From NCBI GenBank assembly GCA_028871055.1, contig JAGWON010000013.1, positions 44,196 through 108,195 on the forward strand: a stretch of DNA of 64,000 bases, given 5' to 3'. The DNA comes from Alphaproteobacteria bacterium (lineage in GTDB: Bacteria > Pseudomonadota > Alphaproteobacteria > ATCC43930 > CGMCC-115725). Each line of letters begins with the position of its first letter. Position 1 is the first letter of the stretch. The translations under genes were made by a program, and so were the position numbers. Under the pieces are notes generated by a model that was not told where the DNA came from, did no database searches, and worked only from the letters and a program-made list of their open reading frames with translations. Below, one piece after another: positions 31,843-42,199 of the stretch.

Positions 31843-32871
31843 TTAGCGCCCCAACGCTTCCATCAGCTCGGTCCACTCGCGCTTGCTGAGGCCGCTTGAT
31901 TCCTGCGTCACCTTTTCGCCGGCGAGCAGCTTCTTCACCACGGCGAGCGCGTTGGCCGAGAGATGCGCGCCGCCGAGCCGGTATTGCCGGAAGGCCTCAG
32001 CGGTGATCGGAACCCATCGCTCGAGTGTTTCCAACATCGCTTCCGCATACGCACGGATCTCGTACTGCGCGTGCGGGTCCACGCGAAGCGAGAGGAAGTG
32101 CAGCAGGTTGTGGAGATCGGTCTTCCAATACCATTGGGTATAAATGTTGGTCGGCAGAACCATGCGCGCGAGTTCGCGGGCGATGCCGTGCCGATCCTTG
32201 TCGACGACATTTCCGGCCGCGTCCTCGTTCAGAAGTTTCGTATAGATCGTGTAATCCCGAGCGGCTTCCTCCTTGATCCACTCGAGCACCTGCTTCGCCT
32301 CCTCCGGCGGCAGAGCTTCCTCGCGCCCTTGCCGATTGCTTTGCGATTGAGCAGCAATATGACGCGGCTGTCTCATCTCTAAATCTGGAAATAGGTCAGG
32401 CTGGCCCTCCTTCAGACTGCGCTCGATTTTTCGTTCTAACCGCCACGTGTGCAGATAATCCACGTCAGGAACGTAAAATTCATTATCCAAGATCGAATAA
32501 CGCGCGGAATACTCGTTGACGTTGGCGGTGCGGTGACGGATCCACTGCCGCGCGACGAAGATCGGCAGCTTGACGTGGTACTTGATCTCGCACATCTCGA
32601 ACGGCGTGGTGTGCCGGTGGCGCATCAGGTAGTGGATGAGGCCGCGATCCTCGTTCACCTTCTTCGTCCCCTTGCCATAGGAGACGCGCGCCGCCTGGAC
32701 CACCGCGGCGTCGTCGCCCATGTAGTCGATGACGCGAATGAACCCGTGATCCAGGACTCGGATTGGTTCGTAAAGTATTTCCTCAAGCTTAGGCACCGTC
32801 GCGCGGAGCGTGCGCTGCGTTTCGGCGCGGAGCTGCGCGATCTCGACCTGCTGTTCTTTTTTTATCGGCAT
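31843..32871 (-). CDS. thyX: FAD-dependent thymidylate synthase ThyX
   Basis: 342 residues. The ThyX signature [14 protein letters not shown] is at 112-125, with [10 protein letters not shown] upstream and a FAD/dUMP-binding C-terminal helical part. It makes dTMP using methylene-THF and FAD. An oddity: after E-F-Y-V-P-D a charged segment of ~30 residues (about 137-168, with [14 protein letters not shown] and F-P-D-L-E-M-R) is inserted before [11 protein letters not shown], where most alphaproteobacterial ThyX that I recall run directly on. The insert DNA is also AT-richer. Active-site residues are untouched. Confidence 0.94.
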   Translation of the reverse strand: MPIKKEQQVEIAQLRAETQRTLRATVPKLEEILYEPIRVLDHGFIRVIDYMGDDAAVVQAARVSYGKGTKKVNEDRGLIHYLMRHRHTTPFEMCEIKYHVKLPIFVARQWIRHRTANVNEYSARYSILDNEFYVPDVDYLHTWRLERKIERSLKEGQPDLFPDLEMRQPRHIAAQSQSNRQGREEALPPEEAKQVLEWIKEEAARDYTIYTKLLNEDAAGNVVDKDRHGIARELARMVLPTNIYTQWYWKTDLHNLLHFLSLRVDPHAQYEIRAYAEAMLETLERWVPITAEAFRQYRLGGAHLSANALAVVKKLLAGEKVTQESSGLSKREWTELMEALGR

Positions 32872-32930
32872 GGCCGGTCACTCTAACTGCCTGAGAATGG
32901 GCCCGCAAAGGCCGACTCGTTCGGCCCCTT

Positions 32931-32957
32931 TTGAGACGGGTGGAAAGCGCCTATATT
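32931..32957 (+). promoter_or_regulatory. Predicted ssrA promoter
   Basis: TTGAGA (32931-32936) and TATATT (32952-32957) are 15 bases apart, just before the tmRNA acceptor-half sequence. The spacing is short for sigma70, so this is tentative. Confidence 0.4.
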
Positions 32958-32959
32958 GA

Positions 32960-33240
32960 GGGTGCCGGGCAACCGGCTATGGCGATAAACAGCGTATGGA
33001 ATAAGCGTTGCGGACCCGGGGGCAGTACCCGGCGCCTCCACCAGTTTCGCGGAGCCCTTGGCTTCGCGCCGTTATGGGGGCGAACCAGGATCGACGCGCG
33101 CGGTAAAGATACGTCGTTCGCCCGGCATGGTACCGCCGTTATCGGGCCAAAACCTAAGTGCGAACGATAACACTGTCGCACTCGCTGCTTAGTCTCTAAG
33201 TAAGCGCGGTCCGGGGGGCACCGGGCAACAGAAGCCCCCC
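32960..33240 (+). ncRNA. ssrA: tmRNA, circularly permuted (two-piece, alphaproteobacterial type)
   Basis: The acceptor half comes first and ends CGCCTCC-A-CCA (33033-33043), after a T-arm CCGGG-GGCAGTA-CCCGG. After a ~32-base spacer the coding half starts GGGGGCG (33076-33082), which pairs with CGCCTCC to form the acceptor stem with one G-U, then CGAACCAGGATCGAC. The tag frame at 33160-33192 reads A-N-D-N-T-V-A-L-A-A-stop. A GGGGGGC/GCCCCCC stem near 33207-33240 closes the 3' side. This order is the permuted gene of alphaproteobacteria, whose precursor is cut into two RNAs. Outer ends are approximate. It rescues stalled ribosomes; sspB follows directly. Confidence 0.9.
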
Positions 33241-33261
33241 ACTGATTCTGCGGGAGCGTGC

Positions 33262-33780
33262 GTGAAGGACCTTCTGCGCTACGACAAGATGGTCGAGGCC
33301 GCCCTGCGCGGCGTGGTGCGCGAGGTGCTGGCCCGCACCGCCGCCAACGGCCTGCCCGGCGCGCATCATTTCTACATCACCTTCAAGACCGAGTTTCCCG
33401 GCGTCGAGATGCCGGCGAGCCTGCGCGCCAAGCATCCCGAGGACATGACCGTGGTGCTCGAGCACCAGTTCTGGGACCTCGACGTCGAGGAGGAACGTTT
33501 CGGCGTGACCCTGAGTTTCGCCGGCAAGCCCGAGCGGGTGGTCGTGCCGTTCGAGGCGATCCTGTCCTTCGCCGATCCGGCGGTAAAGTTCGGCCTGCAG
33601 TTCCAGCAGGTGGCGCCCGCCAACGAGCAGGCCGCCGACGAGCAGCCAGCCGACGAACAGCCGACCCCCGCGGAAAAGCCGCGCAGCGCCAGGACGTCCG
33701 AAAAGCGGGGCAAGGGCGGCGAGAAACCGGCCGACAAGAGCGCCGAGGTCGTCACGCTCGACCAGTTCCGGAAGAAGTAG
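33262..33780 (+). CDS. sspB: ClpXP adaptor SspB (alphaproteobacterial type)
   Basis: 172 residues from a GTG with GGGAG five bases upstream. The folded domain (residues ~1-115) has H-F-Y-I-T-F-K-T, H-P-E-D-M-T-V-V-L-E-H-Q-F-W-D-L and the late P-F-E-A-I-L-S-F-A-D-P-A-V-K-F-G-L-Q-F. A flexible E/Q/P/K-rich linker follows, and a short C-terminal V-T-L-D-Q-F-R-K-K tail corresponds to the ClpX-docking peptide. SspB tethers ssrA-tagged proteins to ClpXP. It lies right behind ssrA, the gene for the tag it recognises. Confidence 0.93.
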   Translation: MKDLLRYDKMVEAALRGVVREVLARTAANGLPGAHHFYITFKTEFPGVEMPASLRAKHPEDMTVVLEHQFWDLDVEEERFGVTLSFAGKPERVVVPFEAILSFADPAVKFGLQFQQVAPANEQAADEQPADEQPTPAEKPRSARTSEKRGKGGEKPADKSAEVVTLDQFRKK

Positions 33781-33812
33781 CCGCGGCTTGACCGCGTCGC
33801 GCGTCGGGCGGC

Positions 33813-34085
33813 TCAGTGCGCGTTGTCGCGCGCGGCGAAGAACTGACACCAACCTTTCGGGCTTATGTCGCCTTGGACAAAGCGGCATCGATTCGGCGGC
33901 TGGAAGTTGACGCAGATTTCGCAGCGCTGCTGGCCCTTGGGGTGGTCCTGGTATTTCGCCGACTGCTTCGAAACCTTCTCGTCGGCGAGCGCGCCGCCCG
34001 ACAAGCCTTGCGTCGCCGTGACGGCGAACGTCAATGCCGTGCCCGCAAGCAGTGCTCGGCGCGAAAACAAGTTCGCATGGCTCAT
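33813..34085 (-). CDS. High-potential iron-sulfur protein (HiPIP), Tat-exported
   Basis: 90 residues from ATG 34085 (GGAG seven bases upstream; another ATG at 34091). The S-R-R-A-L-L-A-G twin-arginine signal is followed by a mature domain of ~55 residues with four Cys spaced as in HiPIPs (R-C-E-I-C ... N-R-C-R-F ... G-W-C-Q-F-F), binding one [4Fe-4S] cluster at high potential. It is a periplasmic electron carrier. Same direction as, and downstream of, an ECF sigma factor and a small secreted protein. Confidence 0.88.
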   Translation of the reverse strand: MSHANLFSRRALLAGTALTFAVTATQGLSGGALADEKVSKQSAKYQDHPKGQQRCEICVNFQPPNRCRFVQGDISPKGWCQFFAARDNAH

Positions 34086-34217
34086 TGCCATTCTCCGCCA
34101 TTCACGACCGAATCCAAGGCGGCACTCCGCGCCTGAAATTTGGGTAGCGACCGACGCAGGCAACCGGGGCGTTGGGGGAGCTACCCCCGGATTGCCCGCG
34201 TCGCTCGCCGGCACCGC

Positions 34218-34628
34218 TTACTTTGCGACGAGCTTTTCCTGCGCTGCCGTCACATGCCACAGCACGATGTGGTAGTGGGGCACTTCGACGCCGGGATGGC
34301 CGGCATTGAAATAGAGCGATACGTGATCGACGCGGCCGCCCGGCGCCTTCAAATCCGGAAAGCCTTTTTGCGAATCGAAGTCCTTGAGCGGGATCATATA
34401 GATCGTGCTCACCAAGCGGCCCTTGTGGTCGTAAGCGAGGAACGGACCGGCGGGCAGGGTTTTCGGATCGACGTAGAGCGTGCCGATGCCTGGCAGGAAA
34501 TCGGGCAACTTCACCAGCGTGCTGACCTTCTTGTAGGCGCCGCCGGGCGGCTCTTTGCTGACGTTCTGCGCAAAGGCGGGGGCGGCCGTGAATGCCAGTA
34601 ATGCGAGAGCAACGATCAATCGGCGCAT
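34218..34628 (-). CDS. Small secreted protein of unknown function, His-rich C-terminus
   Basis: 136 residues from ATG 34628 with AAGGAG eight bases upstream; a GTG at 34637 is less likely. A Sec signal peptide (~1-20, ending A-P-A-F-A-Q) precedes a soluble domain with H-V-S-L-Y-F-N-A-G-H-P-G and H-Y-H-I-V-L-W-H near the end, a possible metal site. It resembles DUF5602-type proteins by memory only. It sits between the ECF sigma gene and the HiPIP gene on one strand, so it is probably part of the sigma factor's regulon. Confidence 0.6.
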   Translation of the reverse strand: MRRLIVALALLAFTAAPAFAQNVSKEPPGGAYKKVSTLVKLPDFLPGIGTLYVDPKTLPAGPFLAYDHKGRLVSTIYMIPLKDFDSQKGFPDLKAPGGRVDHVSLYFNAGHPGVEVPHYHIVLWHVTAAQEKLVAK

Positions 34629-34633
34629 GTCTT

Positions 34634-35332
34634 TCACTCCTTGGGTTTTGGGTTGGAAGCGAGCGGATTGGGAGAGCCGGGCGCGAGGCCGAGCCGCGCC
34701 AGCACGCGAGCCGTCAGCGCGTCGCAGCGCGCGCCGGCGAAGGGAAAAGCGTCATCGAGGATCGAGGCGAATTCTGCGCTCAGCGCCTGGCGCAGCAGGC
34801 GGTTGGCGCGATGGAAGCGCGTCTTCACTGTCTCGGGCGAGATGGCAAGTAGCGCGGCGGTTTCCGCGATGCTCATCTGCTCGACTGCGCGCAGCATGAA
34901 GACGGTGCGGAAGTTCGCCGGCAGCTCGTCGACCGCGCGTTCGATCACGCGTCGGACCTCGCGCCGCGCTGCAGCGCTTTCCGGATTGATCGTATTTCCG
35001 GCGCCGGAAAGCGCGATGACGTTTTCGGCCTGGGACAGATCGACCATGGGACGACGGCGGCGCAAGCGGCCGAGTGCCTCGTTGGCGGCGATGCGTGCGA
35101 GCCAAGTCGCAAGACTGGCCTCGCCCCTGAAATCACCGAGATGGGCGAGGGCGCGGACATAGGTTTCCTGCACGACGTCTTCGGCCTCGCTCTCGTCGCG
35201 CACGATGCTGCGCGCCAGGCGGTAGAGCCGACGGTTGTTCTGGCGCATCAGCGCGGCAAACGCCGCGGGCTCGCCGCGCCGGATCAGTGACAGCAATTCG
35301 GCGTCGCCGCCGGTTCCCGCGGTTTCGGCCAC
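34634..35332 (-). CDS. ECF-type RNA polymerase sigma factor
   Basis: 232 residues from GTG 35332. AGGAG lies seven bases before the GTG and overlaps the otherwise possible ATG at 35347, which has no ribosome site. Region 2 includes D-E-S-E-A-E-D-V-V-Q-E-T-Y-V-R-A and F-R-G-E-A-S-L-A-T-W-L-A-R-I-A-A-N-E-A; region 4 has L-P-A-N-F-R-T-V-F-M-L-R-A-V-E-Q-M-S-I-A-E-T-A-A. A ~35-residue C-terminal tail follows region 4. No anti-sigma gene is adjacent; downstream are a secreted protein and a HiPIP. Divergent from fumA. Confidence 0.9.
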   Translation of the reverse strand: MAETAGTGGDAELLSLIRRGEPAAFAALMRQNNRRLYRLARSIVRDESEAEDVVQETYVRALAHLGDFRGEASLATWLARIAANEALGRLRRRRPMVDLSQAENVIALSGAGNTINPESAAARREVRRVIERAVDELPANFRTVFMLRAVEQMSIAETAALLAISPETVKTRFHRANRLLRQALSAEFASILDDAFPFAGARCDALTARVLARLGLAPGSPNPLASNPKPKE

Positions 35333-35518
35333 AATTTGACTCCTCATGCGACCATAGATGAGCCGCCGCGAAAAAGGTTCCCGCCGGCTATCTAGCGCGC
35401 GCGCCAGTGCGGATAAACCGCAGTTTTTCCATGGTCTTGCACATACGGAAGCTGCGCTTGACCGGGCGGGCGTAATACGCTCTTTCTCGGCCGCGTTTCC
35501 CCGGGTCGCGAGCGCAGC

Positions 35519-37129
<1,611 letters not shown>

Positions 37130-37135
37130 GGCCGC

Positions 37136-37558
37136 ATGGCGGTTCGTCGGACGAGCGGGAAAGTCGAGCCGGGCGGGACCATCGAGCATATCGTCGATCT
37201 CTTGCGCGCGTGGGCGCCGGTCGACATCCGGCGCATGTTCAGCGGCTATGGCCTGTTTCGCGACGGCCTGATGTTCGGAATCGTCATTCGCGACGCGCTC
37301 CATTTCAAGACCGATGACGACAATCGGGGCGACTATGAGGCCGCCGGCATGGCGCCTTTCCGGTACCAGCGGGGAAACAAACGGGTCGCGCTCGGTTACC
37401 ACGCAGTGCCAGCCGAATTGCTCGACGATTCCGATCGGCTTGCAGAATGGGCTACGAAGGCTTACGCGGCCGCGCTGAGGAAGGCGGCGGGTCGCCCGCG
37501 TCAAGCCGCCAACGCGCGCAGCGAAAGGACGGCGCGTGGCCGACGCCATCGACCTTAA
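37136..37558 (+). CDS. TfoX N-terminal-domain protein
   Basis: 140 residues. The R-R-M-F-S-G-Y-G-L-F-R-D-G-L-M-F-G core and the later P-F-R-Y pattern match the TfoX N-domain. Full TfoX (competence regulator) has a second domain; this protein has instead a basic, disordered C-terminal tail (~115-140, many R). Six bases after fumA. The last 23 bases overlap the next sigma gene. Role unknown; competence cannot be inferred from the domain alone. Confidence 0.75.
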   Translation: MAVRRTSGKVEPGGTIEHIVDLLRAWAPVDIRRMFSGYGLFRDGLMFGIVIRDALHFKTDDDNRGDYEAAGMAPFRYQRGNKRVALGYHAVPAELLDDSDRLAEWATKAYAAALRKAAGRPRQAANARSERTARGRRHRP

Positions 37559-38087
37559 GGCGCTGATTGCTGGCAACAAGGCGCAATGGGACGCGTTCGT
37601 CCGGCGCTATGCCGGCCTGATCCTGTCCGCGGTGCGGACGCAGGCGCGCGCGGGAGCCGAGATCGAGGACCTGGTCCAGGACGTCTTCCTGCGGCTATGC
37701 AAGGACGACTTCCGGCTGCTCAAGACTTACGATCCGGAGCGCGCCGGCATCTCGACCTGGCTCACCATCGTCGCACGCTCGACCGCGCGCGACGTGCTGC
37801 GCCGGCGCCAGCCGCTGACTACGCCCTACGAAACGGTGCCGGAGGCGGCGCTCGCGGTGACCGCCGAACCGACCGAGCGGATCAAGCTGCCGGAAGGTCT
37901 GCTGTCGCCGCGGCAGAAGCTGGTTCTGACCATGCTCTACGACCGCGACATGGAGGTGGCCGAAGTGGCCACCACCCTCAAGGTCGATCCGCAGACAATC
38001 CGCAGCACCCACCACAAGGCGATGCTGAAGCTGCGCGAGCATTTTGCTCCGGAAAACCCGGCAAAATCGGGCTCCGGAGGGGGATGA
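37536..38087 (+). CDS. ECF-like sigma-70 family factor
   Basis: 183 residues from a GTG at 37536 with AAAGGA six bases upstream. Region 2: E-I-E-D-L-V-Q-D-V-F-L-R-L and G-I-S-T-W-L-T-I-V-A-R-S-T-A-R-D. Region 4: L-S-P-R-Q-K-L-V-L-T-M-L-Y-D-R-D-M-E-V-A-E-V-A-T-T-L. Followed by an anti-sigma-like membrane protein and a CpxP/CnrX-like periplasmic protein, an order that recalls metal-sensing cnrYXH-type systems. Overlaps the TfoX-like gene start-to-end. Confidence 0.85.
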   Translation: MADAIDLKALIAGNKAQWDAFVRRYAGLILSAVRTQARAGAEIEDLVQDVFLRLCKDDFRLLKTYDPERAGISTWLTIVARSTARDVLRRRQPLTTPYETVPEAALAVTAEPTERIKLPEGLLSPRQKLVLTMLYDRDMEVAEVATTLKVDPQTIRSTHHKAMLKLREHFAPENPAKSGSGGG

Positions 38088-38119
38088 ATCGATGCAATCA
38101 TGCCTAAATTGAGCAGGAG

Positions 38120-38647
38120 ATGACCATGACCGAACCGGGGGACATGAAATCGGCCGGGTCGGCCGCCCTCTGGCGGCGTTTTCGCGCATTCGATACCGGA
38201 GCCCTGCCGGACTGGGCACTGGACGACGAGCGCGCGGCGCTGGAACTGGCCGCTTATGGCGAGGGCCGGTTGGACGAGGCCGCGGCCGAGCGGATCGAGG
38301 CGTGGCTGGCGGTGTATCCCGAGGCGCTCGCAGACCTCGCCGCCGCCCGGGCGCAACGCGAGTCGAGCGTGCCGCAACGGGTTGTCGACCGCGCCGCGGC
38401 GCTGGTTCCGGCCGACCCGGCCGGCGCGCGCGTTATCCCGTTCCGCCGGCCTGCCGCGCCTTACGTCTGGCGGGTGCACATGGCACGGGTCGCGGTGGCC
38501 GCCAGCCTGGTGCTGACCGGATTGATCGGATTCACGCTCGGCTCCGAGGTCTACGCCAACCTTTTCGGATCGACCGAATCGGCATCGGCGGGCGAGCTGT
38601 TCGGCCAACCCATCGGCGTCTTCACGTCCGAGGATTCCGCGATATGA
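38120..38647 (+). CDS. Putative anti-sigma factor, single-pass membrane protein
   Basis: 175 residues. The cytoplasmic N-terminal part (~1-110) has a helical segment A-A-L-E-L-A-A-Y-G-E-G-R-L-D-E-A-A-A-E-R-I-E like the short helices that grip sigma factors. One membrane helix (~125-147) and a short periplasmic tail follow. No zinc-binding HxxxCxxC. It lies between a sigma factor and a periplasmic sensor and overlaps the latter by four bases (ATGA), which is the main basis for the call. Confidence 0.7.
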   Translation: MTMTEPGDMKSAGSAALWRRFRAFDTGALPDWALDDERAALELAAYGEGRLDEAAAERIEAWLAVYPEALADLAAARAQRESSVPQRVVDRAAALVPADPAGARVIPFRRPAAPYVWRVHMARVAVAASLVLTGLIGFTLGSEVYANLFGSTESASAGELFGQPIGVFTSEDSAI

Positions 38648-39117
38648 CCGCCGCCGAGTCGAACGGCCGCGCTCCGCGCCGGAGCCGCGGCTTGGTCGTC
38701 GCGCTCGCCCTGTCATTGACGCTCAATGTGTTCATCGCCGGCGGGCTGTTCTGGGCACACTTCCACTTCCGGCCGCCGCTGCCGCCGATCCAGCGCTTCG
38801 TCGTCATCAGCCGCCAGCTCGACCTGAACGATGCGCAGCACGTCGCCTTCCAGCACATGATCGTCGCGATGCGCCAGCGCGGTCGTGCCCAGTTTCAAGA
38901 AAACCATCCACTCTTCGACCAAGTCTGGGATCAACTCGCCAAGCCGCAACCCGACCAGAAGGCGATCGACGATCTGATCAATCGCGTCGACGACAATCAC
39001 CGCGCCTTCCAGAGGGACATGACGGCGACGCTGGAAGCCTTCCTCGCGACGCTGACGCCCGAGCAGCGCGTGCAGTTCGCCACGCTCGCGAAGTACCGTC
39101 GCCCGCCGCCGCCGTGA
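38644..39117 (+). CDS. Periplasmic CpxP/CnrX-like sensor protein
   Basis: 157 residues. A membrane anchor (~16-39) is followed by a helical hairpin-type periplasmic domain, including L-D-L-N-D-A-Q-H-V-A-F-Q and the LTxxQ-type motif L-T-P-E-Q-R-V-Q-F. Four His lie near the anchor and first helix (A-H-F-H-F-R-P). This matches the heavy-metal-resistance / Spy-CpxP helical fold. It is the third gene of a sigma/anti-sigma/sensor set, so it probably gates sigma release in response to a periplasmic metal or stress; the ligand is unknown. Confidence 0.75.
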   Translation: MTAAESNGRAPRRSRGLVVALALSLTLNVFIAGGLFWAHFHFRPPLPPIQRFVVISRQLDLNDAQHVAFQHMIVAMRQRGRAQFQENHPLFDQVWDQLAKPQPDQKAIDDLINRVDDNHRAFQRDMTATLEAFLATLTPEQRVQFATLAKYRRPPPP

Positions 39118-39186
39118 TCGGCTGACCCTGTCTTGACCGCCTTAGCTCGCCTGTCTATGCCCTAGGGCCAGGCGAGGAGGCAGGCC

Positions 39187-40583
<1,397 letters not shown>

Positions 40584-40584
<1 letters not shown>

Positions 40585-40811
40585 TGGCCGGCGTCCTGCG
40601 CAAGCGCTCGGTGACGATCGCCGGGCATTCGACCAGCCTGACGCTCGAGGAGCCGTTCTGGCGCGATCTGCGCCTGCTGGCGGCGAAGCGCGGTCTATCG
40701 ATCAATGCGCTCGTCGCCGAAATCGACGCCACACGCGACAGCAACTTGTCGAGCGCCTTGCGGCTCCTGGTGCTCGAAAGCTATCGCAGCGGCGAGCTCG
40801 GCCATGACTGA
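40584..40811 (+). CDS. Ribbon-helix-helix domain protein
   Basis: 75 residues. A beta strand (K-R-S-V-T-I-A-G-H-S-T-S-L-T-L-E) then two helices (F-W-R-D-L-R-L-L-A-A and S-I-N-A-L-V-A-E-I-D) form an RHH fold of the RHH_4 type common in alphaproteobacteria, often next to fumC. Probably a DNA-binding dimer. It overlaps fumC by one base and the next gene by eight bases. Confidence 0.85.
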
Positions 40812-40992
40812 GCCAATCAATCTCAACAGCTTCCGCAAGGCGAAACGGCGCGACGTCGAAAAGAAGCAGGCGGCCGAGAACCGCGTCGCCTTCGGCCGCA
40901 CCAAGGCCGAGCGCGAGGCGGAGCGGCTCAAGGCTGAAAAAGCGGCGCGCGATCTCGCGAACAAGAAACTCGAACGCGAGGACGATGACTAG
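40804..40992 (+). CDS. DUF4169 family protein
   Basis: 62 residues: I-N-L-N-S-F-R-K-A-K-R-R near the start, then a long charged helix (K/E/R/A) to the end. This is the DUF4169 pattern, found beside RHH_4 genes. No known role. Overlaps the RHH gene by eight bases, so co-translated. Confidence 0.8.
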   Translation: MTEPINLNSFRKAKRRDVEKKQAAENRVAFGRTKAEREAERLKAEKAARDLANKKLEREDDD

Positions 40993-41036
40993 ATCGGCCG
41001 CCGGCTGATAGGGTGCGTCTCGCTCCGGAGATTGCG

Positions 41037-41678
41037 ATGTACGCGCCCGACATCTTCAAAGAGACCGACGTCGCGACGCTGCACCAGGCGATCCGCCGCA
41101 TCAAGCTCGGCACCCTGGTCACGTTCGGCTCGCGCGGCCTGGTCGGAAGCCATGTGCCGATGTTGGTCGAGCCCGACCCAGCGCCCTTCGGCACGCTGGT
41201 CGGCCACGTCGCGCGCGCCAATCCGCAATGGCGCGACGCTGCGGCGGAGACCGCGGCACTCGCGATCTTCCTCGGGCCCGAGGCCTATGTCTCACCCGCC
41301 TGGTACGCGACCAAGCGCAAGACCGGCAAGGTGGTGCCGACGTGGAACTACGTCGCCGTCCATGCCTATGGATCGGTACGGTTCTACGACGACGCCGACC
41401 GTCTGTTGCAGCTGGTGACGCGCCTTACCGATGCGCACGAGGCTGGACGCCAGGATCGCTGGCGGGTCAGCGACGCGCCGGCGGAGTACACGCGCAGCAT
41501 GCTCAAGGCGATCGTGGGATTCGAGCTGCCGATCGCGCGGCTCGAAGGCAAATGGAAGATGAGCCAGAACCGACCGGCCGAGGATGTGCCCGGCATTGTC
41601 GAGGGATTGTCGCGAGAGGGCGACGCCGACGCCGAGGTCGGACGCATCGTCGCCGAGCGGAACAAAGACCGTCGGTAG
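41037..41678 (+). CDS. PaiB-type FMN-binding negative transcriptional regulator
   Basis: 213 residues from ATG 41037 (GGAG six bases upstream). M-Y-A-P-D-I-F-K-E-T-D start, A-R-A-N-P-Q-W, Y-V-S-P-A-W-Y-A-T-K and V-P-T-W-N-Y-V-A-V-H-A-Y-G match the PaiB/FMN-binding split-barrel family; M-S-Q-N-R is near the C-terminus. Bacillus PaiB represses sporulation and protease genes, but alphaproteobacterial members may be flavin enzymes. Confidence 0.85.
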   Translation: MYAPDIFKETDVATLHQAIRRIKLGTLVTFGSRGLVGSHVPMLVEPDPAPFGTLVGHVARANPQWRDAAAETAALAIFLGPEAYVSPAWYATKRKTGKVVPTWNYVAVHAYGSVRFYDDADRLLQLVTRLTDAHEAGRQDRWRVSDAPAEYTRSMLKAIVGFELPIARLEGKWKMSQNRPAEDVPGIVEGLSREGDADAEVGRIVAERNKDRR

Positions 41679-41685
41679 ATCCGGC

Positions 41686-42195
41686 TTATCCCTCGATCTC
41701 CGCGCGGTAAAGCGCCAGGGTCTCGTTATCGAAGCAGCAGAACACCACGCGCCCGAGCGCTCCCGACAGCGTCGTGAACCGCCGCGTCTCGGCGACGGCG
41801 ATGCGGCAGGCACGGTCGCGCGGAAAGCGATAGATGCCGGTCGAAATCGCCGGAAACGCGATCGAGCGGATACCGTGCCACGCCGCCAACGCGAAGCTGG
41901 CGCGATAGCAGCCGGCGAGCAGCTCGTCCTCGCGATGCGCGCCGCCGCGCCAGACCGGGCCTACCGCATGGATGACGTGGCGCGCCTTGAGCCGGTGCCC
42001 CTTGGTGATGCGCGCCTCGCCGGTCGGACAGCCGCCGAGTTTCTCGCACTCCTCCCGCAAGCCGGGTCCGGCGGCTCGATGGATGGCGCCGTCAACGCCG
42101 CCGCCGCCGAGCAGCGTCGTGTTGGCGGCATTGACGATGGCGTCGAGATCCAACGCGGTGATGTCGCCCTGAATGGCCTCGATGACCGTCACCAT
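41686..42195 (-). CDS. Macrodomain protein, O-acetyl-ADP-ribose deacetylase type
   Basis: 169 residues, one macro domain. The ADP-ribose contacts are in G-D-I-T, N-A-A-N-T-T-L-L-G-G-G-G-V-D-G-A-I-H (MacroD-type, with catalytic Asn/Asp) and S-T-G-I-Y-R-F-P. It likely removes acetyl or ADP-ribosyl groups. Convergent with the PaiB-like gene (seven bases apart) and four bases downstream of the FAD oxidase. Confidence 0.92.
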   Translation of the reverse strand: MVTVIEAIQGDITALDLDAIVNAANTTLLGGGGVDGAIHRAAGPGLREECEKLGGCPTGEARITKGHRLKARHVIHAVGPVWRGGAHREDELLAGCYRASFALAAWHGIRSIAFPAISTGIYRFPRDRACRIAVAETRRFTTLSGALGRVVFCCFDNETLALYRAEIEG

Positions 42196-42199
42196 CGAC

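Noticed and set aside
32931..33181. Two small open frames, one per strand
   Set aside because: They lie inside the permuted tmRNA, whose acceptor stem, CCA end and tag frame explain this sequence.
32960..33240. Prophage or island inserted at ssrA
   Set aside because: ssrA is a frequent integration site, but its 3' part is not duplicated, no integrase is near, and core genes lie on both sides.
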